From: Hyperoodon ampullatus
Taxonomy: Eukaryota; Chordata; Mammalia; Artiodactyla; Ziphiidae
NCBI GenBank assembly: GCA_949752795.1
Contig: OX457070.1
Coordinates: 29,125,088-29,189,087, forward strand
Length of the DNA: 64,000 nt
Direction of reading: 5' to 3'
Part shown: piece by piece, positions 29,172 to 40,662 of the stretch
Layout: each line of letters begins with the position of its first letter
Position numbering within the stretch: the stretch's first letter is position 1
Program-made: the position numbers and the translations under genes
The notes under the pieces: generated by a model
The model's input: only the letters and a program-made list of their open reading frames with translations
What the model was told of the DNA's origin: nothing
Database searches by the model: none

Positions 29172-30115
29172 TTATGGGTTTGTTTTTGTAGGTCCTTTTC
29201 TTCTCTTGTGTTTCCCACTTAGAGAAGTTCCTTTAGCATTTGTTGTAGAGCTAGTTTGGTGGTGCTGAATTCTCTTAGCTTCTCCGTAGAATCTGAATGA
29301 GATCTTTGCCAGGTAGAGTAATCTTGGTTGTAGGTTCTTCCCTTTCATCACTTTAAATGTATCATGCCACTCCCTTCTGCCTTGTAGAGTTTCTGCTGAG
29401 AAATAAGCTGTTAACCATATGGGAGTTCCCTTGTATGTTATTTGTTGTTTTTCCCTTGCTGCTTTCAATAATTTTCTTTGTCTTTAATTATTGTCAATTT
29501 GATTACTATGTGTCTCGGCGTGTTTCTCCTTGGATTTATCCTGCCTGGTACTCTCTGCACCTCCTGGACTTGGATGGCTATTTCCTTTCCCATGTTAGGG
29601 AAGTTTTTGACTATAATCTCTTCAAATATTTCTCGGGTCCTTTCTCGCTCTCTTCTCCTTCTGGGACCCCTATAATGCAAATGTTGTTGCATTTAGTGTT
29701 GTCCCAGAGATCTCTTAGGCTGTCTTCATTTCTTTTCATTCTTTTTTCTTTATTCTGTTCCGTGGCAGTGAATTCCACCATTCTGTCTTCCAGGTCACTT
29801 ATCCGTTCTTCTGCCTCAGTTATTCTGCTATTGATTCCTTCTAGTGTATTTTTCATTTCAGTTATTGTATTGTTCACCTCTGTTTGTTCTTTAATTCTTC
29901 CGGTGTTTGTTCTTTAATTCTTCTAGGTCTTTGTTAAACATTTCTTGCATCTTCTCGATCTTTGCGTCCATTGTTTTTCTGAGGTCCTGGATCATCTTCA
30001 CTATCATTATTCTGAATTCTTTTTCTGGAAGGTTGCCTATCTCCACTTCAATTAGTTGTTTGTCTGGGGTTTTATCTTGTTCCTTCATCTGGTACATAGC
30101 CCTCTGCCTTTTCAT
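29172..30115 (-). pseudogene. L1 ORF1 (RNA-binding coiled-coil protein), broken
   Basis: Minus-strand pieces from 30,115 (MKRQRAMYQMKEQDKTPDKQ) through a coiled-coil region (NTLEGINSRITEAEERISDL) to the C-terminal part (MKAAREKQQITYKGTPIWLT). They are in different frames, so ORF1 is frameshifted at least twice. Confidence 0.88.
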
Positions 30116-31103
30116 CTTGTCTGTCTTTCTGTGAATGTGGGTTTTGTTCCACAGGCTGCAGGATTGTAGTTCTTCTTGCTTCTACTGTCTGCCCTCTGTT
30201 GGATGAAGCTATCTAAGAGGCTTATGCAAGTTTCCTGATGGGAGGGACTGGTGGTGGGTAGAGCTGGGTGTTGCTCTGGTGGACAGAGCTCAGTAAAACT
30301 TTAATCCGCTTGTCTGCTAATAGGTGGGGCTGGGTTCCCTCCCTGTTGGTTGTTTGGCCTGAGGCGACCCAACACTGGAGCCTACCCGGGCTCTTTGGTG
30401 GGGCTAATGGCGGACCCTGGGAGGGCTCACGCCAAGGAGTACTTCCCAGAACTTCTGCTGCCAGTGTCCTTGTCCTCACGGTGAGCCACAGCCACCTCCC
30501 ACCTCAGCAGGAGACCCTCCAACACTAGCAGGTAGGTCTGGTTCAGTCTCCTATGGGGTCACTGTTCCTTCCCCTGGGTCCTGATGCTCACACTACTTTG
30601 TGTGTGCCCTCCAAGAGTGGAGTCTCTGTTTCCCTGCAGTCCTATCAAAGTCCTGGAATCAAATCCCGTTAGCCTTCAAAGTCTGATCCTCTAGGAATTC
30701 CTCCTCCCGCTGCCAGACCCCGTGGGTGGGAACCCTGACGTGAGGCTGAGAACCTTCACTCCAGTTGGTGGACTTCTGTGGTTTAAGTGTTCTCTAGTTT
30801 GTGATTCACCCACCCAGCAGTTACGGGATTTGATTTTATTGTGATTGCGCCCCTCCTACCGTCTCATTGTGGCTTCTCCTTTGTATTTGGATGTGGGGTA
30901 TCTTTTTTGGTTAGTTCCAGTGTCTTCCTTTCGATGATTGTTCAGCAGTTAGTTGTGAATCTGGTCCTCTCACAAGGGAGAGTCTCATTGGCCCATTTTT
31001 AAATTGGGTTATTTGTCTTTTTATTGTTAACTTATAAGTCACTTATCATATATATGACTTGAAAATATTTTCTCCCATTCTGTAGGTTATCTTTTCAGTT
31101 TCT

Positions 31104-31476
31104 TTTTTTTTTAATTTTATTTATTTTTTGGTTGCATTGGGTCTTCATTACTGCGTGTGGGCTTTCTCTAGTTGTGACGAGCGGGGGCTACTCTTTGTTG
31201 CAATGCACAGGCTTCTCATTGCGGAGGCTTCTCTTGTTTCAGAGCATAGGCTCTAGGCACGCAGGCTCCAGTAGTTGCAGCATGCGGGCTCGGTAGTTGC
31301 GGCATGTGGGCCCTAGAGTGTGCGGGCTTCAGTAGTTGTGGCCTTTGTGCTCAGTAGTTGCAGCTTATGGGATTAGTTGCTCCACAGCATGTGGGATCTT
31401 CCCAGACCAGGGATCAAACCCATGTCCCCTGCATTGGCAGGCAGATTCTTAACCACGGTGCCACCAGGGAAGTCCC
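31104..31476 (-). repeat. Long SINE, antisense
   Basis: Duplication TATCTTTTCAGTTTC (from 31088) against TATCTTTTCACTTTC (from 31477). Confidence 0.88.
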
Positions 31477-31621
31477 TATCTTTTCACTTTCTTGATGTGT
31501 CCTTTGAAGCACAAATGTTTTTAATTTTGATGAAGACCAATGTTTCTATTTTTTTTCTTTTGTCACTTATGCTTTTGGTGTTATATCTAAGAAAGCATTG
31601 CCTAATCCAAGGTCTCAAGGT

Positions 31622-31879
31622 TTATTTGTTTATTTATTTATATTTTTAAAATATTTATTTATTTGCTTATTTATTTTGGCTGCGCTGGGTGTCAGGTGCA
31701 GCATGCAGGGTCTTCATTGTGGCATGCAGGATCCTTTAGTTGCGGCACTGTTTTTAGTTGTGGCATGTGAACTCCCAGTGTGGCATGCATGCGGGATCTA
31801 GTTCCCCAACCAGGGATTGAACCCGGGCCCCCCACATTGGGAGCGTGGAGTCCTCCCCCCTGGATCACCAAGGAAGTCC
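31622..31879 (-). repeat. Older divergent tRNA SINE, antisense
   Basis: GGCTGCGCTGGGTGTCAGGT, then CCCCAACCAGGGATTGAACC and the end CCAAGGAAGTCCC. This is a different internal sequence from the long CHR copies and is probably an older subfamily. Confidence 0.8.
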
Positions 31880-32204
31880 CAGTCATGAAGATTTATGCCT
31901 GTGTTTCTTCCTAAGAGTTTTAGCTCTTACATTGATGTCTATGATCCACTTTGTTAATTTTTATATACAGTGTGAGGCAGGGGTCCAACTTCATTTTTTT
32001 TGCAGGTGGCTATTCAGTTGTTCCAGCACCACTTGTCGATAGGACTGTTATTTTCCCATTAAATGATCTTGGCGTCCTTGTTGAACATCAATTGACCGTA
32101 AATGTGAAGGTTCACTTTTTTTTTCTTTTTTGAGGGTTCACTTTTGAATTCTCAGTTCTCTTTCACTGATCTGTATATCTGTATGTCTAAGTCACATTGT
32201 CCTT

Positions 32205-32607
32205 TTTTCCTCCAGGTTTTTTGAGATGTAATTGACATATAACATTGTGTAAGTTTAAAGTGTGATACACTTATATTGCAAAATGATTACCACCATAGCA
32301 TTAGCTAATGCTTCCATCACATCACGTAATTACCATTTCTTGTTTGTGGTAAGAACATTTAAGATCTACTCTTAGCAACTTTCAAGTATATAATGCAGTA
32401 TTGCTAACTATAATTACTACGCTGTGTATTAAATCCCCAGAACTTATTCATCTTATAACTGGAAGAGTTTGTACCCTTTCACTAACATCTCCCCATTTCT
32501 CCAATCCCCTAGTCCCCTGGCAGCTACCATTCTATTCTGCTTCTATGAGTTTGGCTTTTTTAGGTTCTACATATAAGTGATGTAATACAGTATTTGTCCT
32601 TCTCTGT
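32205..32607 (-). repeat. L1 3' end inserted in the older L1, antisense
   Basis: TTTTTTGAGATGTAATTGAC to GTAATACAGTATTTGTCC is an L1M 3' UTR. CACATTGTC occurs at both borders (about 32,193 and 32,609), fitting a duplication. Confidence 0.65.
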
Positions 32608-33039
32608 CCACATTGTCTTAATTTGCCCTGTAGTAAATTTTGAAATCAGGAAGTGTAAGTCCTTCTACTTTGTTCTTTCTCAAGATTGTTCTGGCTCTTC
32701 CAGGTCCCTTGCATTTCCCTATGAATTTTAGAATCATCTTGTCAATTTCTGCAAAAAAAGTTATCTGGGATTTTGATAGGGATACATTACATTGTATCTG
32801 TAGATCAATTTGAGGAATAGTGCCTCTTAACAATATCAAGTGTTCTGGTTCATGAACATGAAAAGATGTCTTTCCATTTTTTAGGTCTTTAATTTCTTTC
32901 AATTATGGTTTGTAGTTTTCATCATACAAGTCTTGCACTGCTTTTGTTGCTTAGTTTGTTTTCATCTTCGGACTTAGTTTAAGGTACTTTTTTCCATGCA
33001 GAAAAATTTCATTTTTATGTAATCAAATATCATGAGTCA

Positions 33040-33895
33040 TAATTTTTAAATGGCCCAAATATTTGAATAGTTATTTCCCCAAAAAGATAGACATATGGCT
33101 AAGTAAGCACGTGAAATTTTGCCAACATCATTATTCATTAGGGAAATGCAATAAAAACCAAGTGAGATACCACTTCACACCCACTATAGTCAAATGGCTA
33201 TAACCAAGGAGACAGTAACACATGTTAGCCAGGAAATGGAGAAAGGAACCCTCATATGTTGCTGATGTAAGTGTATAATGGCACAGTCACTTTGGAAAAC
33301 AGTTTGGCGGTTTCTTAAAAACTTGTACGTAAACTTACCCTACCACCCAGTAATTCTAATTCTAGGTATCTACCCAAGAGAAATGAAGACATTTGTCTAC
33401 ACAAAGACTTGCATGTTAATATTCTCAACAGTGTTCGTGATAGCCCTGAAGTGGAAGCAATCCAAGTATCTATAAGGTGGTAAATGGATAAACAAAATGA
33501 TATAACCATACAATGGAATACTGTTCAGCAATATAAAGGAATGCAGTACTGATATATGCTACAATGTGGTCGCACCTTGAAAACACCATGTTGAATGAAA
33601 GAAGGCAGACATAAAAGGCCACATATCGTATGCTTCCATCCATATGAAGTGTCCAGAAAAGGTAAATCTATAGCGACAGAAAGTAGATTAGTGGTTGCCT
33701 AAGGGTGGGCATGGTGATTGACTCCAGAAGGCAAGAGGGATCTTTCTGGGGTGATGGAAGTGTTCTAAAACTTAATTGTAGTGATGGATACCTAACTCTA
33801 TACATTTTATAAATATTATTGAATTGTACATTTAAAATGGGTGAATCTTACTGTATGTAAAATATACCTCAATAAATAAGTTTAAAATAAAACCA
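33040..33895 (+). repeat. Old L1 3' end, sense
   Basis: AAGTGAGATACCACTTCACA, TGGAATACTGTTCAGCAATA, and the end TATACCTCAATAAATAAG follow L1M ORF2 end plus 3' UTR. Confidence 0.75.
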
Positions 33896-34199
33896 CTGAA
33901 ATAAATAGGAAAAAATTAATCATTTCTGGATTTAATATTTAATATTTTCTGGATTCTGGGTTTTGTGTCATTTAGGCCATCCTCAATCTGATATCCTTAA
34001 AAAATATTTTAAGAAAAAAATTCTCTCCTTTTGTTCTACTGCGTTAGCAGTTCCATCTTTTGTATTTGAATGTTTTATCTGCCTGGAATGTATTTGAGTA
34101 TAGAAAGTGAGATAGAATGAATAAGATATATTTAATGATGATAATATTTTTAGACGTAGAACTTTTTTCTCCCAATAAAATCTTATTCTGTACCCAATA

Positions 34200-34480
34200 A
34201 ATTAAGAAAACTAAAAACAATGTTCAGAATCTTTTCTACTGAAATATTTGCATCTATGTACTGAGGTCCATGTTTAGGATGTTCATTGCAGCATTGTCTA
34301 GAACTAAAAACCCACTGGTAGAGCTGGTTCAACTATGGTCTATTCACACTACAGATTACTGTTCAGCAGCTAAAGATGGTGTTAAAGCCATTTGTGCTGA
34401 CATGGGAAGAAATCTATGGAAAAATGTTAAGAAGGCAAACTTCAGAACAATGAGTATAATATAATTCAATTTTTCTAAAA
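34200..34480 (+). repeat. Old L1 3' fragment, sense
   Basis: ATGTTCATTGCAGCATTGTC and TTACTGTTCAGCAGCTAAAG resemble diverged L1M 3' end. Confidence 0.5.
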
Positions 34481-34753
34481 ACAAAAACCCACATCCGTAC
34501 ATATATGTATTTGTTTATTTATAAAGAAAATAATCTGATGGATATGTGGCAGCCTGTTAACTGCATTTACTCTTGAACAGTGAGGATTTGGGGGGGCATG
34601 TAGGGATAGTGGTAGTGATAATAGTGGAGCATAAAAGGGTCTTTAGCTTTTTAGTTTGCTTTTGCACTGTTATTCTGTAAGATGACTCTCGTCTTTTAAC
34701 ATTTTTTTCAATTTGCATTTTTGAAAAGATCATAGATTTACATGATTTTTTTG

Positions 34754-35977
<1,224 letters not shown>

Positions 35978-36062
35978 TTAATGAGCAAAGTTGTTCTGTT
36001 TTTACACTTTAATGATAATATGACATCATCATCATCAGTGTAATTTTGAAATTGAATTATAT

Positions 36063-36418
36063 GGGACTTCCTTCGTGGTCCAGTGGTAAAGAATCTGCCT
36101 TACAATGCAGGGGACGTGGCTTCAATCCCTGGTCGGTGAACTAAGATCCCACATGCCACAGGGCAACTAAGCCCACGCGCCACAACTACTGATCTCGCGT
36201 GCCTCAACTAGAGAGCCTGCTGTGCTGCAAACTACAGAGCCCGTCCACTCTGGAGCCCGCGCCACAACTTGAAAAGAGAAAACACCATAACGAGAGAGAA
36301 GCCCGTGCGCCACAACGAAAAGATCCCACATGCCACAACGAAGATTCCATGTGCCACAACAAAGACCCGACTCGGCCAAAATAAAATAAATAAATATTAA
36401 AAATAAAAAAGTTTTTTA
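36063..36418 (+). repeat. Long older tRNA SINE
   Basis: GGGACTTCCTTCGTGGTCCA head; tail AAATAAATAAATATTAAAAA. Duplication AAATTGAATTATAT at 36049-36062 against AAATTGATTTATAT from about 36,419. Confidence 0.9.
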
Positions 36419-36599
36419 AAAATTGATTTATATATAAAACAATCTGAAGCTCAGAAGTTAAAAGACTTGGTCACAGAGATAATTGACTTTCGAACAACAT
36501 TTTCTCCTAAGAACCCATGTTTGGCTGAATGACAGTACCTATCAAAGAAGTTTATTGACCTAAGAAGGAAATGCTGTGTAAACAGGCTAATGTCTCTAG

Positions 36600-36828
36600 G
36601 TCAGTGGTTTTTAACAGGTGTTTTGCCCCCAGGAGCACATTTAGCAATATCTGGAGACATGTTTGTTTTTTTACAACTTGGGGAAAGTGTGTTGACTGCT
36701 ACTGGCATCTGGTGGTGGAGACCCGCGATGCTACTAAACATCCTGTGATGCATAGGATAGCCCCCTGCAACAAAGAGTTACCCAGTCCTACACGTCTGTA
36801 GTGCCAAGGTGGAGACCCCTGCTGTAAA
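36600..36828 (+). repeat. MER5A-like DNA transposon remnant
   Basis: CAGTGGTTTTTAACAGGTGT, ATCTGGAGACATGTTTGTTT, ATCCTGTGATGCATAGGATA and the end GGAGACCCCTGCTG match MER5A-type hAT elements. Confidence 0.75.
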
Positions 36829-36920
36829 TCATATTTCACAAAGCTTTACTCACTCAGCAGATATTACAGTTGGGGATTAGTTCATAGCCAATGAGAAGGT
36901 GGGCATTCTTAGGCCTTATT

Positions 36921-37018
36921 TTTTTTTGCGGCATGTGGGATCCTCGCGGACCGGGCACGAACCCGTGTCCCCCGCATCGGCAGGCGGACTCTCAACCACT
37001 GGGCCACCAGGGAAGCCC
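36921..37018 (-). repeat. Internally deleted short-form SINE
   Basis: Reversed; only the tRNA-derived head (about 90 bases) remains, joined directly at CCGC to the A-tail. Flanks CTTAGGCC and CTTAGCC at the borders look like a diverged duplication. Confidence 0.85.
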
Positions 37019-37106
37019 TTAGCCTTTTTTTATTTGTACTTTCCAGTTTGTTAATCAGTGGACTATAGAAGATGTGAAGGGAGAGTCTTTTATCAAGACC
37101 ATTCTT

Positions 37107-37971
37107 GGGACTCCCCTGGTGGTGCAGTGGTTAAGAATCTGCCTGCCAATGCAGGGGACAAGGGTTTGTGTTTTTTTGTTTGTGTTTTTTTGCGGTACGC
37201 GGGCCTCTCACTGTTGTGGCCTCCCCCGTTGCGGAGCACAGGCTCCGGACACGCAGGCTCAGCGGCCATGGCTCATGGGCCCAGCCGCTCCGCAGCACGT
37301 GGGATCTTCCCGGACCAGGGCACGAACCTGTGTCCCCTGCATCGGCAGATGGACTCTCAACCACTGCGCCACCAGGGAAGCCTGAGACAAGGGTTTGATC
37401 CCTGGTCCAGAAAGATCCACATGCTGGGGAGCAACTAAGACCATGTGCCAAAACTACTGAGCCTGCACTCTGGAGCCCGCGAGCCACGAGCCCACGTGGC
37501 ACAACTACTGAAGCCCGCGTGCCTAGAGCCCGTGCTCCCCAACAAAAGAAGCCACCACAATAAGAAACCCGCACACCGCAACGGAGAGTAGCCCCCGCTC
37601 ACCGCAACTAGAGAAAGCCCATGCGCAGCAACGAAGACCCAACGCAGCCATAAATAAATAAACAAACAAACAAACAAATAAATAAACAAACATATATATA
37701 TATAAAGAATCCGCCTGCCAATGCAAGTTTGAGCCCTGGTCTGGGAAGATCCCAAATGCCGCGGAGCAACTAAGCCCATGCACCACCGCTGCTGAGCCCG
37801 GGTGCTGCAACTACTGAAGCCCACACGCCTGGAACCTGTGCTCCGCAACGAGAGAAGCCACCGCAATGCGAAGCCCGCGCACCACAACGATGAGTAGCCC
37901 CCACTCTCCGCAACAAGAGAAAGCTCGCATGCAGCAACGAAGACCCAACGCAGCAGGGGAAAAAAAAAAAA
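37107..37971 (+). repeat. Dimeric long SINE with a younger SINE nested inside
   Basis: Unit 1 starts at 37,107 (GGGACTCCCCTGGTGGTGCA) and ends in an A-rich tail near 37,705. Unit 2 starts without its head at about 37,706 (AAAGAATCCGCCTGCCAATG) and ends in an A-run at 37,971. The single duplication AAGACCATTCTT (37095-37106; 37972-37983) encloses both. Confidence 0.88.
37169..37385 (-). repeat. Young short-form SINE inserted in the dimeric SINE
   Basis: Duplication GACAAGGGTTTG at 37157-37168 and 37386-37397, which is host-SINE sequence. Opposite orientation to its host. Confidence 0.93.
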
Positions 37972-38339
37972 AAGACCATTCTTTGGGGTCAGGGAGTAAA
38001 AGCAAAGCTAACACCCTACTTCAAAATCACAAGCAGATTTACCTTTCTAAAAAGCATTAAAAATATTAAACTTTAGTTAATAATATGCATGCCGATCTGA
38101 TGCCTGTAACTTACTTTGAAAGGCATTAAAATATGAAAGGGATTGATAGATGGAGAAAGGGATGGATAGGTGTGTAATAAAGCAAATATAGTAAAATGTT
38201 AATTGTAGAATCTAGTGGGTGGGTATATGAAGGTTGACTGTATAATTCAATATTTTTATATGTCTGAAATTTTTCGTAATATTGGGGGAAGTCAAAAACA
38301 GATTCGCACTGTTTTTAGCAGACACTGGGTTAGTAGAAA

Positions 38340-38520
38340 CCACATTGCTGATTTTGCTGGGTGGCCTCAGGCAAGTTACTTAACTTTTTGATTTTCATCT
38401 GAAGAGCAATTGTTGTTTGGCTCAAATAAGATACTAACATGGTGAGGTTCAAATGAAATAATGAATGTGAAATCACTTTGAAAAGCATAAAGTACTCTAA
38501 AAATGCAGTGCATTACTATT
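38340..38520 (+). repeat. MIR SINE
   Basis: CCTCAGGCAAGTTACTTAAC is the MIR core; AAAGTACTCTAAAAATGCAG lies near its end. Confidence 0.65.
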
Positions 38521-39147
38521 AGGAAGGATGAGTGTTCAACCAGTTATATACCATGGCTCTAGGTGTTCTTGGCAACTCCCTGTGTAATGACATTAACACC
38601 GTTTTACCTTCTTGCTATTCAAAGTATAAAGCAACTATAACAATTTCTATCAAATATGTCTCAAGTATTTGTGAAAGACTTAGATTCCTTTTCTAGGAGG
38701 AAAGAATCATTCTGTCTTTGTATAACTTTAATATTTTTTTCCTGTTTTACTTATAGACTGCCAAGGTCTCCACTTAGGGCAGTGGGGATCTTTGACTGTG
38801 GAACATTGGACATGAGCTTTGCCATTGGCTGGTTGAGAAGGAGAAGGCAGAATGTCTGCATTGTTACACCACAGAGCTCAAACTTCAGAAGACTTTGAGT
38901 TAAGCAGTGTCCTTTACTATGCACATGATTATGTCTTCGTCTGTCCTATATGATCATCACAAACTAATGAAACACCTTTTAGGTCTTATGAATTCAGGTT
39001 ACACTTTTTCTGGATGCTCTGGCAACTGATAGAGGTAGGATTGGGCTGGGTTTTGTGGGGAGTGGTGGAAGGGAAAGAACTCATCTTTCCCATTCTCCAG
39101 TCTTTGCTCAAGTCAAACATCTGTGCATGTAAAGATTAGGTTAACTA

Positions 39148-39236
39148 GGGAATTCCCTGGCGGTCCAGTGGTTAGGACTCTGCGCTTTCACCGCTGAGGA
39201 TCCCCGCAAGACACGTGGCGTGCCCCCCCCCAAAAA
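39148..39236 (+). repeat. Short tRNA-only SINE
   Basis: GGGAATTCCCTGGCGGTCCA head; part of the B-box region is deleted. The duplication contains TTAGGTTAACTA upstream and ATAGGTTAACTA downstream. Confidence 0.85.
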
Positions 39237-39330
39237 AGATATAGGTTAACTAATCTAGGTTGTATAGAACAGGATTGAATCTAGAAAAATGCTTCAGTTA
39301 TTACATTAGGACTTAAAAAATATAGTGAGA

Positions 39331-39445
39331 GGGCTTCCCTGGTGGTCCAGTGGTTAAAACTCCATGCTTCCACTGCAGGGGCAGGGCAAGTTCGATCCCT
39401 GGTCAGGAAAGTTCCGCATGCCATGAGATGCGGCCAAAAAAAAAT

Positions 39446-39447
<2 letters not shown>
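39331..39447 (+). repeat. Short tRNA-only SINE
   Basis: GGGCTTCCCTGGTGGTCCAG head, GTTCGATCCCTGG B box, tail AAAAAAAAATT running into the (TA)n array. Confidence 0.85.
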
Positions 39448-39493
<46 letters not shown>

Positions 39494-39505
39494 GAGAGAG
39501 AGAGA
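39448..39505. repeat. (TA)n then (GA)n microsatellite
   Basis: Alternating AT to about 39,490, then GTAGAGAGAGAGAGA. It seems to have grown from the SINE tail. Confidence 0.9.
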
Positions 39506-39538
39506 TGTGAAATGTGAAAGGCAAAGTTTCCTCCACTT

Positions 39539-39655
39539 TTTTTTTTAACATCTTTATTGGAGTATGATTGCTTTACAATGGTGTGTTAGTTTCTGCTTTT
39601 ATATCAGAGTGTATCAGCTGTACATATACATGTATCCCCATATATCCTCCCACTT
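39539..39655 (-). repeat. Young L1 3'-end fragment, antisense
   Basis: T-run, AACATCTTTATTGGAGTATG, TGTGTTAGTTTCTGCTTTTA: the reverse of the L1 3' terminus. It lies about 170 bases before the C2orf42 start exon. Confidence 0.85.
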
Positions 39656-39827
39656 TTATTTTGCTTGAGGGTTTAAGTGGATGTTCTCTTTGAGGGTACA
39701 ATTTAAAAATAGTGAATAGCTTCTTACATTTTACTTTGTATACTAAATTTCATAAGTGATTTTAACTTCGTGTGTGTGTGTGTGTGTGCATGTATACTCA
39801 TGCTGATGGGCTTATTGCCTTTTCTAG

Positions 39828-40662
39828 GACCTGTGAAAAATGGAACCAAACTCTCTAAGGACAAAAGTCCCAGCTTTCTTATCTGATTTGGGGAAGGCCA
39901 CATTGAGGGGAATCAGGAAGTGTCCCCGCTGTGGCACATACAATGGAACCCGGGGACTGAGCTGTAAGAACAAGACATGTGGAACCATATTCCGGTATGG
40001 CTCACGGAAGCAGCCTAGTGTTGAAGCTGTCAAAATCATAACAGGCTCTGATCTGCAAGTCTACTCGGTGCGGCAAAGAGACCGGGGCCCCGATTACCGA
40101 TGCTTTGTGGAGCTAGGTGTTTCAGAGACAACCATCCAGACAGTGGATGGGACCATCATCACTCAGCTGAGCTCTGGACGGTGTTACGTCCCTGCATGCT
40201 TGAAAGCTGCCACCCAGGGTGTTGTGGAAAACCAGTGCCAGCACATCAAGCTGGCCGTGAACTGCCAGGCAGAGGCCACCCCTCTGACGCTAAAGAGCTC
40301 GGTCCTGAATGCAGTGCAGGCCTCCCCAGAAACCAAGCAAACCATCTGGCAGTTGGCCACGGAACCCACAGGTCCCCTTGTACAGAGGATCACTAAAAAC
40401 ATTTTGGTGGTGAAATGCAAGGCAAGCCAGAAGCATAGTTTGGGGTATTTGCATACATCGTTTGTGCAGAAAATCAGTGCCAAAAGCCTGCCTGAGCGCC
40501 GTTTCTTCTGCTCCTGCCAGACTCTGAAATCACAGAAGTCGAATGCCTCCAAGGATGAGGCGGTCCAGAGATGCATTCATTTCTTTGCTTGCATCTGTGC
40601 CTTTGCCAGTGATGAGACATTGGCTCAGGAATTCTCAGACTTCCTAAATTTTGATTCCAGCG
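39828..40662 (+). CDS. C2orf42: C2orf42 first coding exon
   Basis: Acceptor TTTCTAG ends at 39827, 12 untranslated bases, then ATG at 39840; donor GTAGGT at 40663. It encodes residues 1-274 and the first base of Gly275, nearly half the protein, including both Cys-rich motifs. The open frame runs on into the intron to 40,712, which is not coding. Confidence 0.96.

Larger units (their letters stand above)
23951..30985 (-). mobile_element. Near full-length L1 retrotransposon, antisense, inactive, with four nested insertions
   Basis: Flanked by the 14-base duplication CATTGGCCCATTTT (23937-23950 and 30986-30999). Minus-strand order is 5' UTR (about 30,985-30,130), ORF1, ORF2, then 3' UTR with the T-rich tail at 23,951. 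Removing the insertions at 25,332-25,607, 25,748-26,074, 27,461-27,667 and 28,563-28,885 leaves about 5.9 kb, the length of a complete L1. ORF1 and ORF2 are broken by stops and shifts, so it cannot move itself. It lies in the first intron of C2orf42, opposite to the gene. Confidence 0.92.
31001..32990 (-). repeat. Old L1 ORF2, continuation of the split element
   Basis: Resumes the L1 broken at 23,936. It is interrupted by SINEs (31,104-31,476; 31,622-31,879) and by another L1 3' end (32,205-32,607). A minus-strand remnant at 32,618-32,902 reads [20 protein letters not shown], an L1 ORF2 motif. Confidence 0.75.

Noticed and set aside
24165..29917. Possible protein-coding gene from reverse-transcriptase fragments
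   Set aside because: These are pieces of one inactivated L1, with stops, frameshifts and nested SINEs.
37131..37887. Long open frames of 126-150 residues
   Set aside because: They lie entirely within the nested SINE dimer.
38750..38900. Possible extra 5' UTR exon after the acceptor-like TTACTTATAG near 38,757
   Set aside because: There is a plausible acceptor, but no clear donor partner or conservation argument from sequence alone.
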